A model generated the notes under the pieces. That model was not told the DNA's origin and made no database searches. It saw nothing but the letters and a program-made list of their open reading frames with translations. From DASRDR01 sp035550795 (GTDB taxonomy: Bacteria; Methylomirabilota; Methylomirabilia; Rokubacteriales; DASRDR01), in the NCBI GenBank assembly GCA_035550795.1, contig DASZOL010000052.1, positions 1 to 64,000 on the forward strand: a stretch of DNA of 64,000 nt. Reading direction: 5' to 3'. Below, one piece after another: positions 51,519 to 60,530 of the stretch (position 1 is its first letter; every line of letters starts with the position of its first letter). The position numbers and the translations under genes are program-made.

Positions 51519-52250
51519 GTGACCGTCTCCAAACCGCCTCTCACGCGCATCGTCCCTCGGGAACTAGTTCGCGTCGCGACCTACAACATTCATCGAGGCC
51601 GGGGACTGGATGGCCGGATCAGCCTGCCACGCATCGCCGACGTCCTCCGCGAGCTCGATGCCGACGTGGTCGGGGTCCAGGAGGTCTACAAGGCCCAGGC
51701 CGAGAATCTGGCGCGCGACCTCGGCATGCAGCTCGTTACCGGCGTCACGATGCACCGGCACGACGGTGCGTATGGTAATGCCATCCTCACGCATCTTCCG
51801 CTCCAGGGAGTCGTCACCTTCGACCTATCCGTCCGCACGCGCGAGGCTCGCGGAGGGATACGTGTGGACCTAGGCTTCCAGGAGCAGACGCTCCACATCT
51901 TCAACGTTCACCTGGGTCTCAGGGGGCACGAGCGCGCAGAGCAGGTGAAGTGGCTGGTCGAGCGTCACATCCTCTGGGACGACCGCAGCGGGCCGCGCAT
52001 CGTGGTGGGTGACCTCAACGAGTGGTTCCCGGGCCAAGTGGGCCGGGCCCTGAAGCGAGAGTTCACGAGCCTTCGGCGGCGCCGCACCCACCCTGCCCTG
52101 TTGCCGCTGTGGGCCCTGGACCGCATCTACTGGGACCGCGCGGTCCGGGCCGAGGGGTTGAGGGTCCATCGGACGCGCCTGGCGCGCGTCGCGTCCGATC
52201 ACCTGCCGCTGGTCGCCACCCTTCGGATCATGCCGGGCCCATCAGGGTGA
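51519..52250 (+). CDS. Endonuclease/exonuclease/phosphatase-family hydrolase
   Basis: 243 residues, GTG start with GTGAGGATCC upstream. EEP-fold motifs in order: VATYNIHRGRGLDG (Asn), VVGVQEVY (Glu), NVHLGLRG, IVVGDLNEW (Asp/Asn), DRIYWD and SDHLPLVATL (Asp-His). Related to small phosphodiesterases/endonucleases such as YbhP, encoded beside cardiolipin-synthase-like genes elsewhere. Substrate unknown; no signal peptide. Confidence 0.9.
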   Translation: MTVSKPPLTRIVPRELVRVATYNIHRGRGLDGRISLPRIADVLRELDADVVGVQEVYKAQAENLARDLGMQLVTGVTMHRHDGAYGNAILTHLPLQGVVTFDLSVRTREARGGIRVDLGFQEQTLHIFNVHLGLRGHERAEQVKWLVERHILWDDRSGPRIVVGDLNEWFPGQVGRALKREFTSLRRRRTHPALLPLWALDRIYWDRAVRAEGLRVHRTRLARVASDHLPLVATLRIMPGPSG

Positions 52251-52349
52251 GCCGCTAGCTGCCCTTTCGGACTCTCCCGGCACGCGTCAAACTGCAGGGG
52301 GCACCGACGGCCCCGTCCAGCCCGGAGTGCGTGGCAGGATCCGGCCAGG

Positions 52350-53819
52350 TCAGAACCCGCGCGCGGCCACCTGGCGCACGACGTCATCGACCGCCAGCAT
52401 CGTGCGCGGCCCCTGATCGACCAGCGCCTCGATGGAGGGGATCAGCCCCGCCAGGCGAGACGAGATCATAGCGGCCTCCCCGGTCACGCCGTTCCCCGTG
52501 GGCGTGTCACCCCCGGGGCGTGGATGGCGACGCGTCGCGGCGTGACGGCGGCGCCGGAACTGCCACAGTGCGAGCATTGCCCGGGCTCGAACGCGTGGGC
52601 TGGCCAGCGTCAGATTGACGACCGAGTGCGCCTGGCCGCCCCACCGGAGCTTCTCCTGGTCGTGGCCAAGCCCGAGGTCCAGCTCGCTGAACCCTTCGAT
52701 GATGGCCCGCTCCACACAGCGGCGGAACAGAAACATCATGACTGCGTGCCAGGCCCACGCCGGGTCGTAGCCCGAGTAGGAGGCGTGGAACCGCCGCTCG
52801 AGACCGAAGCAGAGCTGAGTCGCTACCGGCTGGCCACCGATCTTGAGCTGGCCGAACCACAGGCATCCACGCTCGGCCAGCCGGCCCACTACGGCTCGGA
52901 GGAACGCACGACTCCGCGGGGAGCGGAATCGGTCGGAGTGGCCTTCCCCCAGGTCCATGGCAGCCCGCCGTCGGTGAAGGTCGAACAACACATCGAGGGC
53001 TCCGTCGACGGCGCTGGCTTCACGGACGAACAGCACCTCGGGCTCCCGGCTGTCCCGCTCGAGCCGGTTCGCGAACTTCCGCAGGTGCTTCTTCATGTTA
53101 CGTCCGAGAGCCGCCTGGAACGCTTCCCAGCTAGCCGGCAGCGGCACCCTGATCCGCGTGGTCTCCTCGGCGACCATCGCATAGCCTGCCCGCCTCGCCC
53201 GCTCGGAGAGCCGCCGCACGAGCGGACTCTCGACGGGTGCCCACGGCAGCGTCCACAGATCCCAGTGCCGACGCTCGCGGTCCCAGCGCTCGAAGACCGC
53301 GTCGACGACGGCGCTCGCGAGGTCGGGGCGGAGCAGGGCATCCACGTACTCAGTCAGCTCCTTGCCGCGACCGAGGAAGTGAAGCAGCCGGGGCCCCACG
53401 GGCGTCAGAGACGTGGTCGAGAGCGGGACGACGCCCACGAGCCGACCGTCCTCGTCACGAGCCGCAAGTACCTGAAGCTCCTTGCCCGTGCCGAAGTGCT
53501 CGTACCAGCTGACCACCCAGGCCCAGGTCTGGTAGATGGTCGCGGTATCGACCTCACGCTCGAGTCGCTCCCATTCCGGGCGCAACTCATGGAGGGCCGC
53601 CAGAGACGTCGCCAGTTCGAAACGGAGGGGCGGGGACGCCGGGCTGGTTCTCATGCTAGTCGTCGTGGCATTGCCACTGCTCCCTAGCCGACTCGATCGC
53701 CAACCGCCGTCGCGAGGGGGCCGGGAGAGCGCCCCGCCGATCCGACCCGCGCCCGCGAGATCCTGGGGGGAGCCGGAGTCACCTGCCGCCGTTCTCAGTT
53801 CGGTCGCCAGCTGCTTCAT
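52350..53819 (-). CDS. GNAT/FemAB-like acyltransferase (BioF2/CelD-type)
   Basis: 489 residues from the ATG at 53819 (AAGGAT upstream; the frame extends to 53864). The C-terminal half carries the acetyltransferase-6/CelD pattern: FQAALGRNMKKHLRKFANRLERDS...DLHRRRAAMDLGEGHSDRFRSPRSRAFLRAVVGRLAERGCLWFGQLKIGGQPVATQLCFGLERRFHASYSGYDPAWAWHAVMMFLFRRCVERAIIEGFSELDLGLGHDQEKLRWG. Members help in exopolysaccharide or exosortase-linked surface biosynthesis. A tail of about 50 residues is extra. Confidence 0.82.
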   Translation of the reverse strand: MKQLATELRTAAGDSGSPQDLAGAGRIGGALSRPPRDGGWRSSRLGSSGNATTTSMRTSPASPPLRFELATSLAALHELRPEWERLEREVDTATIYQTWAWVVSWYEHFGTGKELQVLAARDEDGRLVGVVPLSTTSLTPVGPRLLHFLGRGKELTEYVDALLRPDLASAVVDAVFERWDRERRHWDLWTLPWAPVESPLVRRLSERARRAGYAMVAEETTRIRVPLPASWEAFQAALGRNMKKHLRKFANRLERDSREPEVLFVREASAVDGALDVLFDLHRRRAAMDLGEGHSDRFRSPRSRAFLRAVVGRLAERGCLWFGQLKIGGQPVATQLCFGLERRFHASYSGYDPAWAWHAVMMFLFRRCVERAIIEGFSELDLGLGHDQEKLRWGGQAHSVVNLTLASPRVRARAMLALWQFRRRRHAATRRHPRPGGDTPTGNGVTGEAAMISSRLAGLIPSIEALVDQGPRTMLAVDDVVRQVAARGF

Positions 53820-54122
53820 GACGGATCCTTGTCGGGTCAATTGCCAGTTTCGCACATCGGCCACGAGACCGTCGAGCTATTCCACCCGGAGTCACAGCAA
53901 ATGAGATACCAGACGTCCAAAACCTCGACATTCCTAGTATTTACTACCGAATCGCGGCATCAGACGAGGAAATCCCCACCGAGAGCGGTTACAGAACACG
54001 CGAGATTATTACCATGGTGTCTGGATTTTTTCCCATCTAGGGGTTCCTCCTCGAGCCTGGTCGTGATCGTTCGCGCCGGGGCGTTTGCCCAGTGGCGGTT
54101 CCCGTCGCGACGCCTGTCTGAG

Positions 54123-54154
54123 CGACGGCATGTCGGCCCGGCGACAGAGTGGCG
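54123..54154. promoter_or_regulatory. Enhancer-like array upstream of the lipid-kinase gene
   Basis: CGACG-N3-TGTCG-N6-CGACA-N3-TGGCG (4, 5, 5 and 3 matches of 5) in the common register. Centred about 96 bp upstream of the -12 at 54234. Directly preceded by the palindrome GTCGCGAC. Confidence 0.65.
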
Positions 54155-54220
54155 CCTCACCCGGCTCGTTGGACCGTTGCGGAACTGCGCAAAAGGTTGC
54201 CTCAGGGCAGCCGCACCGCG

Positions 54221-54236
54221 TGGCACTCCGCTTGCT
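54221..54236 (+). promoter_or_regulatory. Sigma-54-type promoter of the lipid-kinase gene
   Basis: TGGCACTCCGCTTGCT, consensus at all key positions. Predicted start near 54246, 17 bases before the ATG at 54263. Confidence 0.7.
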
Positions 54237-54262
54237 CCACGCCCGCCGAGAGGAACCACACG

Positions 54263-55255
54263 ATGGAGATGCTCAATCAGACTCCGCCCGGCCAGACTCC
54301 GCCAGGCTCGCACGTGCGACCGACACGGTCTCGGCCTATCCAGATCGTCGTCACGCCGGGGTCCGGGGATGGCCGTGCCATGGCCACGGCTCTCGAGCTG
54401 CGGAATGCCCTCGCCGCGCACCGTTACCTTTCCAGCCTCGAGGTCTTCCCCACTCTGGGGGCGCTCCGCAAGTGGACGGAGACCCCGTCCAAAGACTTCT
54501 CGGTCCTCCTGTGCGTTGGCGGCGATGGCACGCAGAGCACAACCGCCCTGGCCGCCCTCCGCCGGTCGGTACCGTTCTTGCCAGTGTCGTCTGGGTTCGG
54601 CAATCTATTCGCGCAAGCATTCGGCCACCACGGCCGGGTCGAAGAGGTGCTGAGCCTCCTCAAGCACGGCCGGATCGTCCATTCTGACGTGGGAACGTGC
54701 AACGACGAGCTGTTCCTGTGCCAGCAAAGCTACGGCCTGATCCCTGAAGTGCAGGACGCCGTCGAGGCCGCTGCCGACAGGCCCCGTGCCCGGTGGCAAC
54801 GCTGGCTCGCGTACTACGGGGCGGCGGTCCGGCATCTGCGGGACGCGCCGCCCAGGCGGCTGCGGGTGCTCGTGGACGGCCGCGTGGTGGCGGTCGACGC
54901 GGCACTCGTCATCGTGGCCAACGTCAAGACGTACGGGGCCTGGCTCCCGCTCGCCCCGAACGCCTCGCCGGTCGACGGCCTGCTCGACGTCTTCGTCATG
55001 AGCGCGGCCACGCACCGGGAGGTGATCGCAAAGCTGCTCCGGCGACACCTGCGCATTCCCGGGTCCGATGCGGGAACCCTCCTGTGCCGCGGCCAGCGGG
55101 TGTCAGTGTCCGGCCTGAAATGGGGGCGCGACCAGATCGAGGTGCTGCGGCATCGGCTGCCGGTCGTCGTGTCACCGGCTACGGCCGCCGCTCTCGAACG
55201 GGACCGGACCTGGAATGAGCACCAGGTCCCGCTCGTCTCGGGCCTGATGGCGTGA
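54263..55255 (+). CDS. Diacylglycerol/lipid kinase family protein
   Basis: 330 residues from the ATG at 54263 (AGAGGAA upstream; the frame is open from 54149, upstream of the promoter). DAGK catalytic domain: IQIVVTPGSGDGRAMATALELRNAL, LLCVGGDGTQSTTALAAL (GGDGT nucleotide motif), FLPVSSGFGNLFAQAFG (in place of the usual GTGNDFA), then LFVMSAATHREVIAKLL and the C-terminal beta-sandwich. Phosphorylates a lipid or sphingoid base at the membrane. The altered GTGND motif suggests a changed substrate. Under a strong sigma-54-type promoter. Confidence 0.87.
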   Translation: MEMLNQTPPGQTPPGSHVRPTRSRPIQIVVTPGSGDGRAMATALELRNALAAHRYLSSLEVFPTLGALRKWTETPSKDFSVLLCVGGDGTQSTTALAALRRSVPFLPVSSGFGNLFAQAFGHHGRVEEVLSLLKHGRIVHSDVGTCNDELFLCQQSYGLIPEVQDAVEAAADRPRARWQRWLAYYGAAVRHLRDAPPRRLRVLVDGRVVAVDAALVIVANVKTYGAWLPLAPNASPVDGLLDVFVMSAATHREVIAKLLRRHLRIPGSDAGTLLCRGQRVSVSGLKWGRDQIEVLRHRLPVVVSPATAAALERDRTWNEHQVPLVSGLMA

Positions 55256-55261
55256 GTCCGC

Positions 55262-56263
55262 TCAGTCGGCGCGGGCCGACACGGGCACGGCCGGTTTCCC
55301 CCCGGCGGCCCCGCTGGCTCCCATCGCGCCCAGGATCGCCAGCCCGAGACCGATCCACACGGCCTGACGACCGCGGCGCACCAGACTGAAGGCTAATCCA
55401 TCGCTCGCAGCCCATCCGAGGGCCGCGAACGCCGCCGCGATGGCCCCCTCGAGGGTACCCAGGCTGGCCGGAACGAAGAACGTGGCGAAGCGCACACCGG
55501 TCCCCAGCCCCTCGATGATCGTGGCCGTCACGACCGAGCCCGGCACGTGCAGGCTGTGCAGAACGAGCAGAACCTCGACAATCCCCACGAGCCAGCCGGC
55601 AAAGTGGAATCCGATCGCGACAAGGAGCGCTCGCCAGTGCACGCGGTAGAATGCACGGACGGCCCCATCGACCCGCCGGGCGCCGCGCCCGGCGCCTACC
55701 CACGCCAGGAGGCGGCCGACCCGCCCGACCCCTCCCGCCACCTGCGCCACGATGAATCCGCTCACGCCGACCACCTCGACCAGGAGCAGGTAGCACATCG
55801 GGCCGAGGAGGTTCGCGCCGACGGCGCCCGTCGCCCACCCGACGAGGATCCCAGTGGCGAGGAGCAGCGTCTGCCCCACTACCTCGGCGGTCTTCGCGAG
55901 GATGAGCGACGGCACGCTGGCCTCGTAGGGGAGGTCTCGACGCAGCAGCCACGCCTTGATCGCCTCGCCGCCGAGGCCGCCCAGCGCGGTGGCCACGTTG
56001 ACGGCCTGGCCCGCGCAGCGGGCCGCCAGGAGCTTGAAGAAGGGCGGCTGGTCAACAACGAAGGTGAATCGCCATCCCAGCGTATCGAGGACCAGGCTGG
56101 CGGCGTAGACGAGGCAGATCAGGACGAACTGCCACCACGTGATTCGCGTGAGGGCGGAGGCAACGGAGTCCAGGCCGAAGTGGCGAATCAGCAAGACGAG
56201 CGCGAGGACTCCGGCGGCGAGAGGGAGGATGCGGAGGATTCGCACTTCCACCTCGTGGAGCAA
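55262..56263 (-). CDS. LPG-synthase-TM-like (flippase-like, YbhN-type) membrane protein
   Basis: 333 residues from a TTG at 56263; GTGs at 56251 and 56245 are alternatives because a possible sigma-54 promoter covers the TTG. About eight membrane segments: ILPLAAGVLALVLLIRHFG, WWQFVLICLVYAASLVLDTLGW..., and the family's AARCAGQAVNVATALGGLGGEAIKAWLL (inverted-repeat motif). VRFATFFVPASLGTLEGAIAAAFAALG is the conserved late motif. Usually linked to phospholipid or glycolipid transport. The stop faces the lipid-kinase gene 6 bases away. Confidence 0.85.
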   Translation of the reverse strand: MLHEVEVRILRILPLAAGVLALVLLIRHFGLDSVASALTRITWWQFVLICLVYAASLVLDTLGWRFTFVVDQPPFFKLLAARCAGQAVNVATALGGLGGEAIKAWLLRRDLPYEASVPSLILAKTAEVVGQTLLLATGILVGWATGAVGANLLGPMCYLLLVEVVGVSGFIVAQVAGGVGRVGRLLAWVGAGRGARRVDGAVRAFYRVHWRALLVAIGFHFAGWLVGIVEVLLVLHSLHVPGSVVTATIIEGLGTGVRFATFFVPASLGTLEGAIAAAFAALGWAASDGLAFSLVRRGRQAVWIGLGLAILGAMGASGAAGGKPAVPVSARAD

Positions 56264-56274
56264 GAACCATGCCT
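56259..56274 (-). promoter_or_regulatory. Possible sigma-54-type promoter for the YbhN-like gene
   Basis: Minus-strand AGGCATGGTTCTTGCT with exact spacing, but it covers the first usable start codon and no full enhancer array is near (one TGTCC half-site). Could be chance. Confidence 0.3.
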
Positions 56275-56354
56275 CATTCGGGGCCGGCTATCGAGCGCGC
56301 TTTCCCGGCTGTTGTCCCGAGCCTTCACCATGCTAGTGTGGATCGGTCATTCTC

Positions 56355-57116
56355 ATGGCACTGGAGTCGCCGCCCAGGATAGATGCGGGTCGAGTGGTGC
56401 TCCCGGGCGGACTCCTGTGCGTGCTCGCCTTCCTGATCCTGACCGCCGCCGTCGCCCACAACCGCCTGGACCACGTGGACCTGGCGGCCCGATCCCTGGT
56501 TCAGCAGTCGCATCGCCCCTCCCTCCTGGGCTTGATGGCGGGTGCCTCCTATCTTGGCGGGCAGCCGGGTCAAGTCGTGGCCGTCGTGGTGGGTGTCGCG
56601 ATGCTCTGGCCCAGGCGGCGTCGATGGGCGCTGGCGCTGCCCCTCGTGATGGCGGGCGCGGGAGTCGTCCAGTACCTGGCGAAGTGGTCGGTCGACCGGC
56701 CCCGCCCGAACCTCGAGTCGTGGGGCTTCCCCAGCGCCCACGTGCTCAGTCTCGTCGTGCTGTGTGGGTACCTCGCCTACGCGGTCAGCATCGGACGGTC
56801 CCGGCGGCGACGGCGGCGCCTGGCGATGGCCGCGTGCGTGCTGATCATCAGCACCGTGGCGTACAGCCGCCTGTATCTCGACGCCCACTGGCTCTCCGAC
56901 GTCCTCGGCGGTGTCACGGCCGGCATGGCCTATCTCCTGGGCGCGATCTGGCTCGTCGAATCGGCTCCGCGCCTCGGTCGCGCCCTGAGAGGAGCGCCTC
57001 TCGCGAGCGGCACCGATGGCGGTCCGTTGATCCCGGCTCCCGCTGGGTTGCCCGCGGCCTCGCTGGTCGCCGCCGCGACGACTCCTGCAGCGCCCGCCGA
57101 CGGGGCGCCCGTCTAG
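56355..57116 (+). CDS. PAP2-family membrane phosphatase
   Basis: 253 residues. About six membrane helices; motifs KWSVDRPRP, FPSAHVLSLV (PSxH) and SRLYLDAHWLSDV (SRxxxxxHxxxD) define the type 2 phosphatidic-acid phosphatase active site. Dephosphorylates phosphatidate, undecaprenyl-pyrophosphate or related lipids at the outer leaflet. An Ala/Pro-rich tail of about 40 residues is extra. Sits among lipid genes (kinase, YbhN-like). Confidence 0.9.
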   Translation: MALESPPRIDAGRVVLPGGLLCVLAFLILTAAVAHNRLDHVDLAARSLVQQSHRPSLLGLMAGASYLGGQPGQVVAVVVGVAMLWPRRRRWALALPLVMAGAGVVQYLAKWSVDRPRPNLESWGFPSAHVLSLVVLCGYLAYAVSIGRSRRRRRRLAMAACVLIISTVAYSRLYLDAHWLSDVLGGVTAGMAYLLGAIWLVESAPRLGRALRGAPLASGTDGGPLIPAPAGLPAASLVAAATTPAAPADGAPV

Positions 57117-57178
57117 GCTTCCCCCCCGGGGAACTGCGCCAGCTCCGCCTGGAGCCGGCGCCCCGCCCTGCTTCGCCC

Positions 57179-58165
57179 TTGAGGCTTGCGCGCGTCATCC
57201 CGACGCTGTGTCTCCTGAGTCTCTGGGCCCTCCCGGCCCAGGCTCAGGAGGAGTTCATGAACCTGTTCTCTCCCGAGCTCGGCGGCGCTCCGATCCGCTC
57301 CGACTACCGAGTCACGTTCTTCCCGGACCAGCCGGTGGCAGGCCAGCAGGCCGAGCTCGGCCTGGTCCAGCAGGATTTTTCTCTCCGAGGACCTCTCCGG
57401 CAAAGCGTCACCGACGAGTTGTCAGCCTCCGTCCGAGTCCGGAATCAGGAGTTCGCCACCGGAGCCGAGCTTCCGGATACCGGAGAGCCGTTCCCGGACG
57501 AGCTGTGGAACGTCCGGATCGGCGCGAGCTATCGACACCGTTTCGACTCGGGCTGGATCGGGGCCCTCGACGTCAACGTCGGATCGCCCAGTGACCGACC
57601 CTTCGCGAGCGTGCACGAGCTGGACGTGAGCGCGACGGCCATCCTGCGCGTCCCCGCGCGCGATCGCGACGCGTGGGTCTTCTTCCTGAACTACGGAAGC
57701 AACCGCGAGTTCCTGCCGCACGTCCCGATCCCGGGCTTCGGATACTCGTACCAGCCATCCGATCAGCTGACGGCCGTGGTCACCACGGGCTTGGTATCGC
57801 TGGAATACCGCCCGGTGGAGGCGCTGACGCTCACGGCGTCGTACGTGGCCGTCCGGACCGTGGACGTCCGGCTCACCTACCAGGTCGCCCGTCCGGTTCG
57901 TGTCTGGATCGGTTTTGACTGGACGAACGAGCGCTATCTCCGTGCGAATCGGGCCGATCCCGATGACCGCCTTTTCTACTACGAGAAGCGCGTCCGGGCC
58001 GGTGCCATCATCGGCCTCGCCCGGCAGCTCTTCGTCGACGTCGCCGTGGGCTACAGCTTCGACCGCTTCTACTTCGAAGGCGAAGGGTACAGCGATCGCA
58101 ACCGGAACCGTATCGACGTCGGCGACGGTCCATTCACCCAGGTACGGCTGGGGACGAGGTTCTGA
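57179..58165 (+). CDS. Outer-membrane beta-barrel protein of unknown function
   Basis: 328 residues from a TTG at 57179 with no clear ribosome-binding site. Signal peptide RLARVIPTLCLLSLWALPAQAQ, then alternating amphipathic beta strands with aromatic ends (RVTFFPDQPVAGQQ...; WNVRIGASYRHRFDSGWIGALDVNVGS; VFFLNYGSNREFL; ALTLTASYVAVRTVDVRLTY; VRVWIGFDWTNERYL) and a C-terminal TQVRLGTRF (terminal Phe, barrel-assembly signal). About 12 strands are likely. Substrate or role unknown. Confidence 0.75.
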   Translation: MRLARVIPTLCLLSLWALPAQAQEEFMNLFSPELGGAPIRSDYRVTFFPDQPVAGQQAELGLVQQDFSLRGPLRQSVTDELSASVRVRNQEFATGAELPDTGEPFPDELWNVRIGASYRHRFDSGWIGALDVNVGSPSDRPFASVHELDVSATAILRVPARDRDAWVFFLNYGSNREFLPHVPIPGFGYSYQPSDQLTAVVTTGLVSLEYRPVEALTLTASYVAVRTVDVRLTYQVARPVRVWIGFDWTNERYLRANRADPDDRLFYYEKRVRAGAIIGLARQLFVDVAVGYSFDRFYFEGEGYSDRNRNRIDVGDGPFTQVRLGTRF

Positions 58166-58270
58166 CTAGCATGGAGGCCTTCGCGCGCCGCCGCCCGTCG
58201 TGGCACCCGTAACGCCCCCCGCACGACCGGTCGACCGGACCGCGGAGCGTCTGCAGGCTGACGATCGCCG

Positions 58271-58286
58271 CGGCATGCGGGTTGCA
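58271..58286 (+). promoter_or_regulatory. Possible sigma-54-type promoter of the DUF1344 gene
   Basis: CGGCATGCGGGTTGCA, exact GG-N10-GC spacing and a perfect -12. Predicted start near 58297, about 32 bases before the ATG at 58329. No enhancer array recognised. Confidence 0.45.
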
Positions 58287-58328
58287 GCGGCTAGTGGTGA
58301 TCCCAGATCGGATCGTGGAGCCGTCGAA

Positions 58329-58643
58329 ATGCCAACACACTGCCGAGCCCTGCTCGTGGCGCTCGCCCTCGGGATGCTCCCCGCACCCGGTGAGGCGCAG
58401 GCACCGAGCCGGCCGCCGATGCACCTCGCCGGACCGACGGTCGAGGGGCAGGAGGTCGAGGGGACGATCACGCGGATCGACCCGGAGTCGGGCACGATCA
58501 CGCTGGACAACGGAGTGGACTACGTGATCCCCGGCGCGGTGCTGGCGGATCCTCGGGTGCTGGGCGAAGGGACCGTCGTCCGACTTCGTTATGCCGTGGA
58601 TGGCGGACAGAATCTCGTCACGTTCGTCCAGGCTCGTCTCTGA
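58329..58643 (+). CDS. Secreted DUF1344-type protein
   Basis: 104 residues from the ATG at 58329 (the frame is open from 58200). Signal peptide RALLVALALGMLPAPGEAQA, a Pro-rich linker, then VEGTITRIDPESGTITLDNGVDYVIPGAVLADPRVLGEGTVVRLRYAVDGGQNLVTFVQ, the DUF1344 beta fold. Periplasmic, function unknown. Confidence 0.82.
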   Translation: MPTHCRALLVALALGMLPAPGEAQAPSRPPMHLAGPTVEGQEVEGTITRIDPESGTITLDNGVDYVIPGAVLADPRVLGEGTVVRLRYAVDGGQNLVTFVQARL

Positions 58644-58661
58644 CCGCTCGGGTCTCGCGAC

Positions 58662-59909
58662 TCATCGAGCCGGAGGCTCGGCGGCCCCGGGCCGGATCGC
58701 CGGCTCCCCATCGAGCCAGATGGCCAGCGCATCGCCGATTCGCCGGTGGCCCTCGCGGTTCCAGTGCGAGTCGTGCGCGAACGTGAACCGCGCGGTGTCG
58801 GCCGCGGAGATCACCCGCGCAGTGTCGAAGCATGACGCTTGACGGGCCGCGCACGCGGCATGGAGGCCCGCGAGCGCGGGGTCGGTGGGCCGTGTCTCGC
58901 CGCTGTGGGCGACGAGCAGGATCCGGAGCGGGACGCTTCGCCCGCGCGCCTCGCGCTCCATGGCTTCCATCAGGAAGTGGTGATACCGGAGACGGAAGCC
59001 GGCGCTGGCGGCCAGGGCGCGTTGCAGCTCGCCTGATGACAGGCGATCGATCGGACGGGCGGGGTCCCGGACGAGCCACTCCGGCTCCGGTGGCCGGGCT
59101 CGCCGGACGGCTACGGCCGCCGACAGCTTCGCCAGGCGAAAGCGCAGCCAGTGGTAGACGAGGGAGTGATCCTGCAGCCAGGCCTCTCCCGGCCATGGCT
59201 GACGCGGCAGGGCCGATCGCCCCGAGCCGATGTAGCGCATGCGCCCGGCCGCGTCGATGATCCGCCACATGGGCTCGATGCGGACGGGCAGTCGGTTCTC
59301 GTCGAGCGTGAGCCGGTTGAAGCCAATCTCCTGGATGTCGTTCTCGCTCGCGGCGAGCAGGATGAGATCCGGCCCGAGGGCCAGACCCTGGGTCCGCAGG
59401 TAGAGGTACTGCTGGTCGGTGCTCCAGCCCGGCACCGCGGCCGATAGCACCTCGACGGGACCCGCGCGCTCGCTCAGGCGTCGTTCGAGACGCGCCCCGA
59501 AGGTCTCGTCCTGCTCGACGCCCCAGCCGAACGCAAACGAGTCTCCCAGGAGAAGGATCCTCGCGGTGCCGGGCGGCTTGAGCCTCTCACGCTCCGGCCC
59601 GCGCCCGCCGAGCGCATTGATCGCGACCGAGACGGAAAAGTCCCGGTCGGCGTGCCGGACCCGGACGCCCGGGCGCAGGGTGAAGCCCAGACGGCCGTCG
59701 GGGCGGTAGGGATTGAAGGCGAAGCGCTCGTCCCGCGTCGTCGCGCGGCTCCACGCCGGCAGGAGCCGCAGCGCGGCCTCGACAAGCCCGAGCGTGGCCA
59801 CGCACGAGACGACGACGAGGGCCAGGCGGCCCCGCATGCTCTCCAGTGGGGCGCGCCGCCGACTCGCGGTCCGGGTCACGGCCGATCGGGCCTGCGCCGG
59901 GCCGGTCAC
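58662..59909 (-). CDS. SGNH/GDSL-family hydrolase
   Basis: 415 residues. N-terminal membrane anchor (LALVVVSCVATLGLVEAALRLL). Block I RILLLGDSFAFGWGVEQDETFG (GDS with Ser), block III LILLAASENDIQEIG (Asn), and FTFAHDSHWNREGHRRIGDAL (Asp-His). This AlgX/PatB-like arrangement is typical of surface polysaccharide acetyl-transfer or deacetylation enzymes. Convergent with the DUF1344 gene. Confidence 0.87.
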   Translation of the reverse strand: MTGPAQARSAVTRTASRRRAPLESMRGRLALVVVSCVATLGLVEAALRLLPAWSRATTRDERFAFNPYRPDGRLGFTLRPGVRVRHADRDFSVSVAINALGGRGPERERLKPPGTARILLLGDSFAFGWGVEQDETFGARLERRLSERAGPVEVLSAAVPGWSTDQQYLYLRTQGLALGPDLILLAASENDIQEIGFNRLTLDENRLPVRIEPMWRIIDAAGRMRYIGSGRSALPRQPWPGEAWLQDHSLVYHWLRFRLAKLSAAVAVRRARPPEPEWLVRDPARPIDRLSSGELQRALAASAGFRLRYHHFLMEAMEREARGRSVPLRILLVAHSGETRPTDPALAGLHAACAARQASCFDTARVISAADTARFTFAHDSHWNREGHRRIGDALAIWLDGEPAIRPGAAEPPAR

Positions 59910-60056
59910 TCCGACCGCGCGGGCCGGAACGTGGTCATCGGCGGCAGCACCATGCTTCGGTTCCCAGCGCGGTCGCCGGCGGGAAACCAGTCACGGCGTG
60001 GCCGCGCCCGGAGGCCAACCGGTCCGGCTCCCGATGGCCCGGGGTCCGGCCCGTCC

Positions 60057-60530
60057 CTACCCGGTCTTGGCCATCGCGGCCGCTCGGCGCGCCATCTCCT
60101 CTGGCGGCACGTCCTCCGTGTGGGTCGAGACGTGCCAGTGGTGTCCGAAGGGATCCTCGATGCTGCCGGACCGATCGCCGTAGAACTTGTCCTCCACGGC
60201 CCGGAGAAGCTTGGCGCCCGCGGCCACCGCCGTCTTCACCGTGGCATCCACGTCCGCCACGTAGAGCATGATGCTCACCGGGGAGCCCCCGAACGCCCGA
60301 GGTCCGCGCGCCCCCATCTCCGGGTGCTCGTCCGCGAGCATGATCACCGAATCGCCGATGCCGATCTCGGCGTGGCCCACCTTGCCGCCGGGGCCCGGCA
60401 TGCGCATCCGCTCGGTCGCGCCAAAGACCCTCCCGTAAAAGTCCAGGGCCTTCGCCGCGCCGTCGACGATGAGGTAGGGGGTCACGCTGTGATACCCGTG
60501 GGGAACCGGCTTCACCTGGGTCTTGCTCAT
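60057..60530 (-). CDS. VOC (glyoxalase/PhnB-like) protein
   Basis: 157 residues from the ATG at 60530 with AGGAGG upstream; the longer frame to 61037 is not coding. GYHSVTPYLIVDGAAKALDFYGRVFGATERMRMPGPGGKVGHAEIGIGDSVIMLADEHPEMGARGPRAFGGSPVSIMLYVADVDATVKTAVAAGAKLL...EDKFYGDRSGSIEDPFGHHWHVSTHTEDV is a typical PhnB/YdcJ-type VOC domain. Enzymatic role unknown. Confidence 0.92.
   Translation of the reverse strand: MSKTQVKPVPHGYHSVTPYLIVDGAAKALDFYGRVFGATERMRMPGPGGKVGHAEIGIGDSVIMLADEHPEMGARGPRAFGGSPVSIMLYVADVDATVKTAVAAGAKLLRAVEDKFYGDRSGSIEDPFGHHWHVSTHTEDVPPEEMARRAAAMAKTG

Larger units (their letters stand above)
53820..54262. other. Divergent regulatory gap with an AT-richer island
   Basis: Bases about 53880-54040 are visibly AT-richer than the rest of the window (runs such as AGTATTTACTA and GATTTTTTCCC) and hold no gene. 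They could be a promoter for the minus-strand gene or acquired DNA. The enhancer array (54123) and sigma-54 promoter (54221) follow. Confidence 0.5.
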
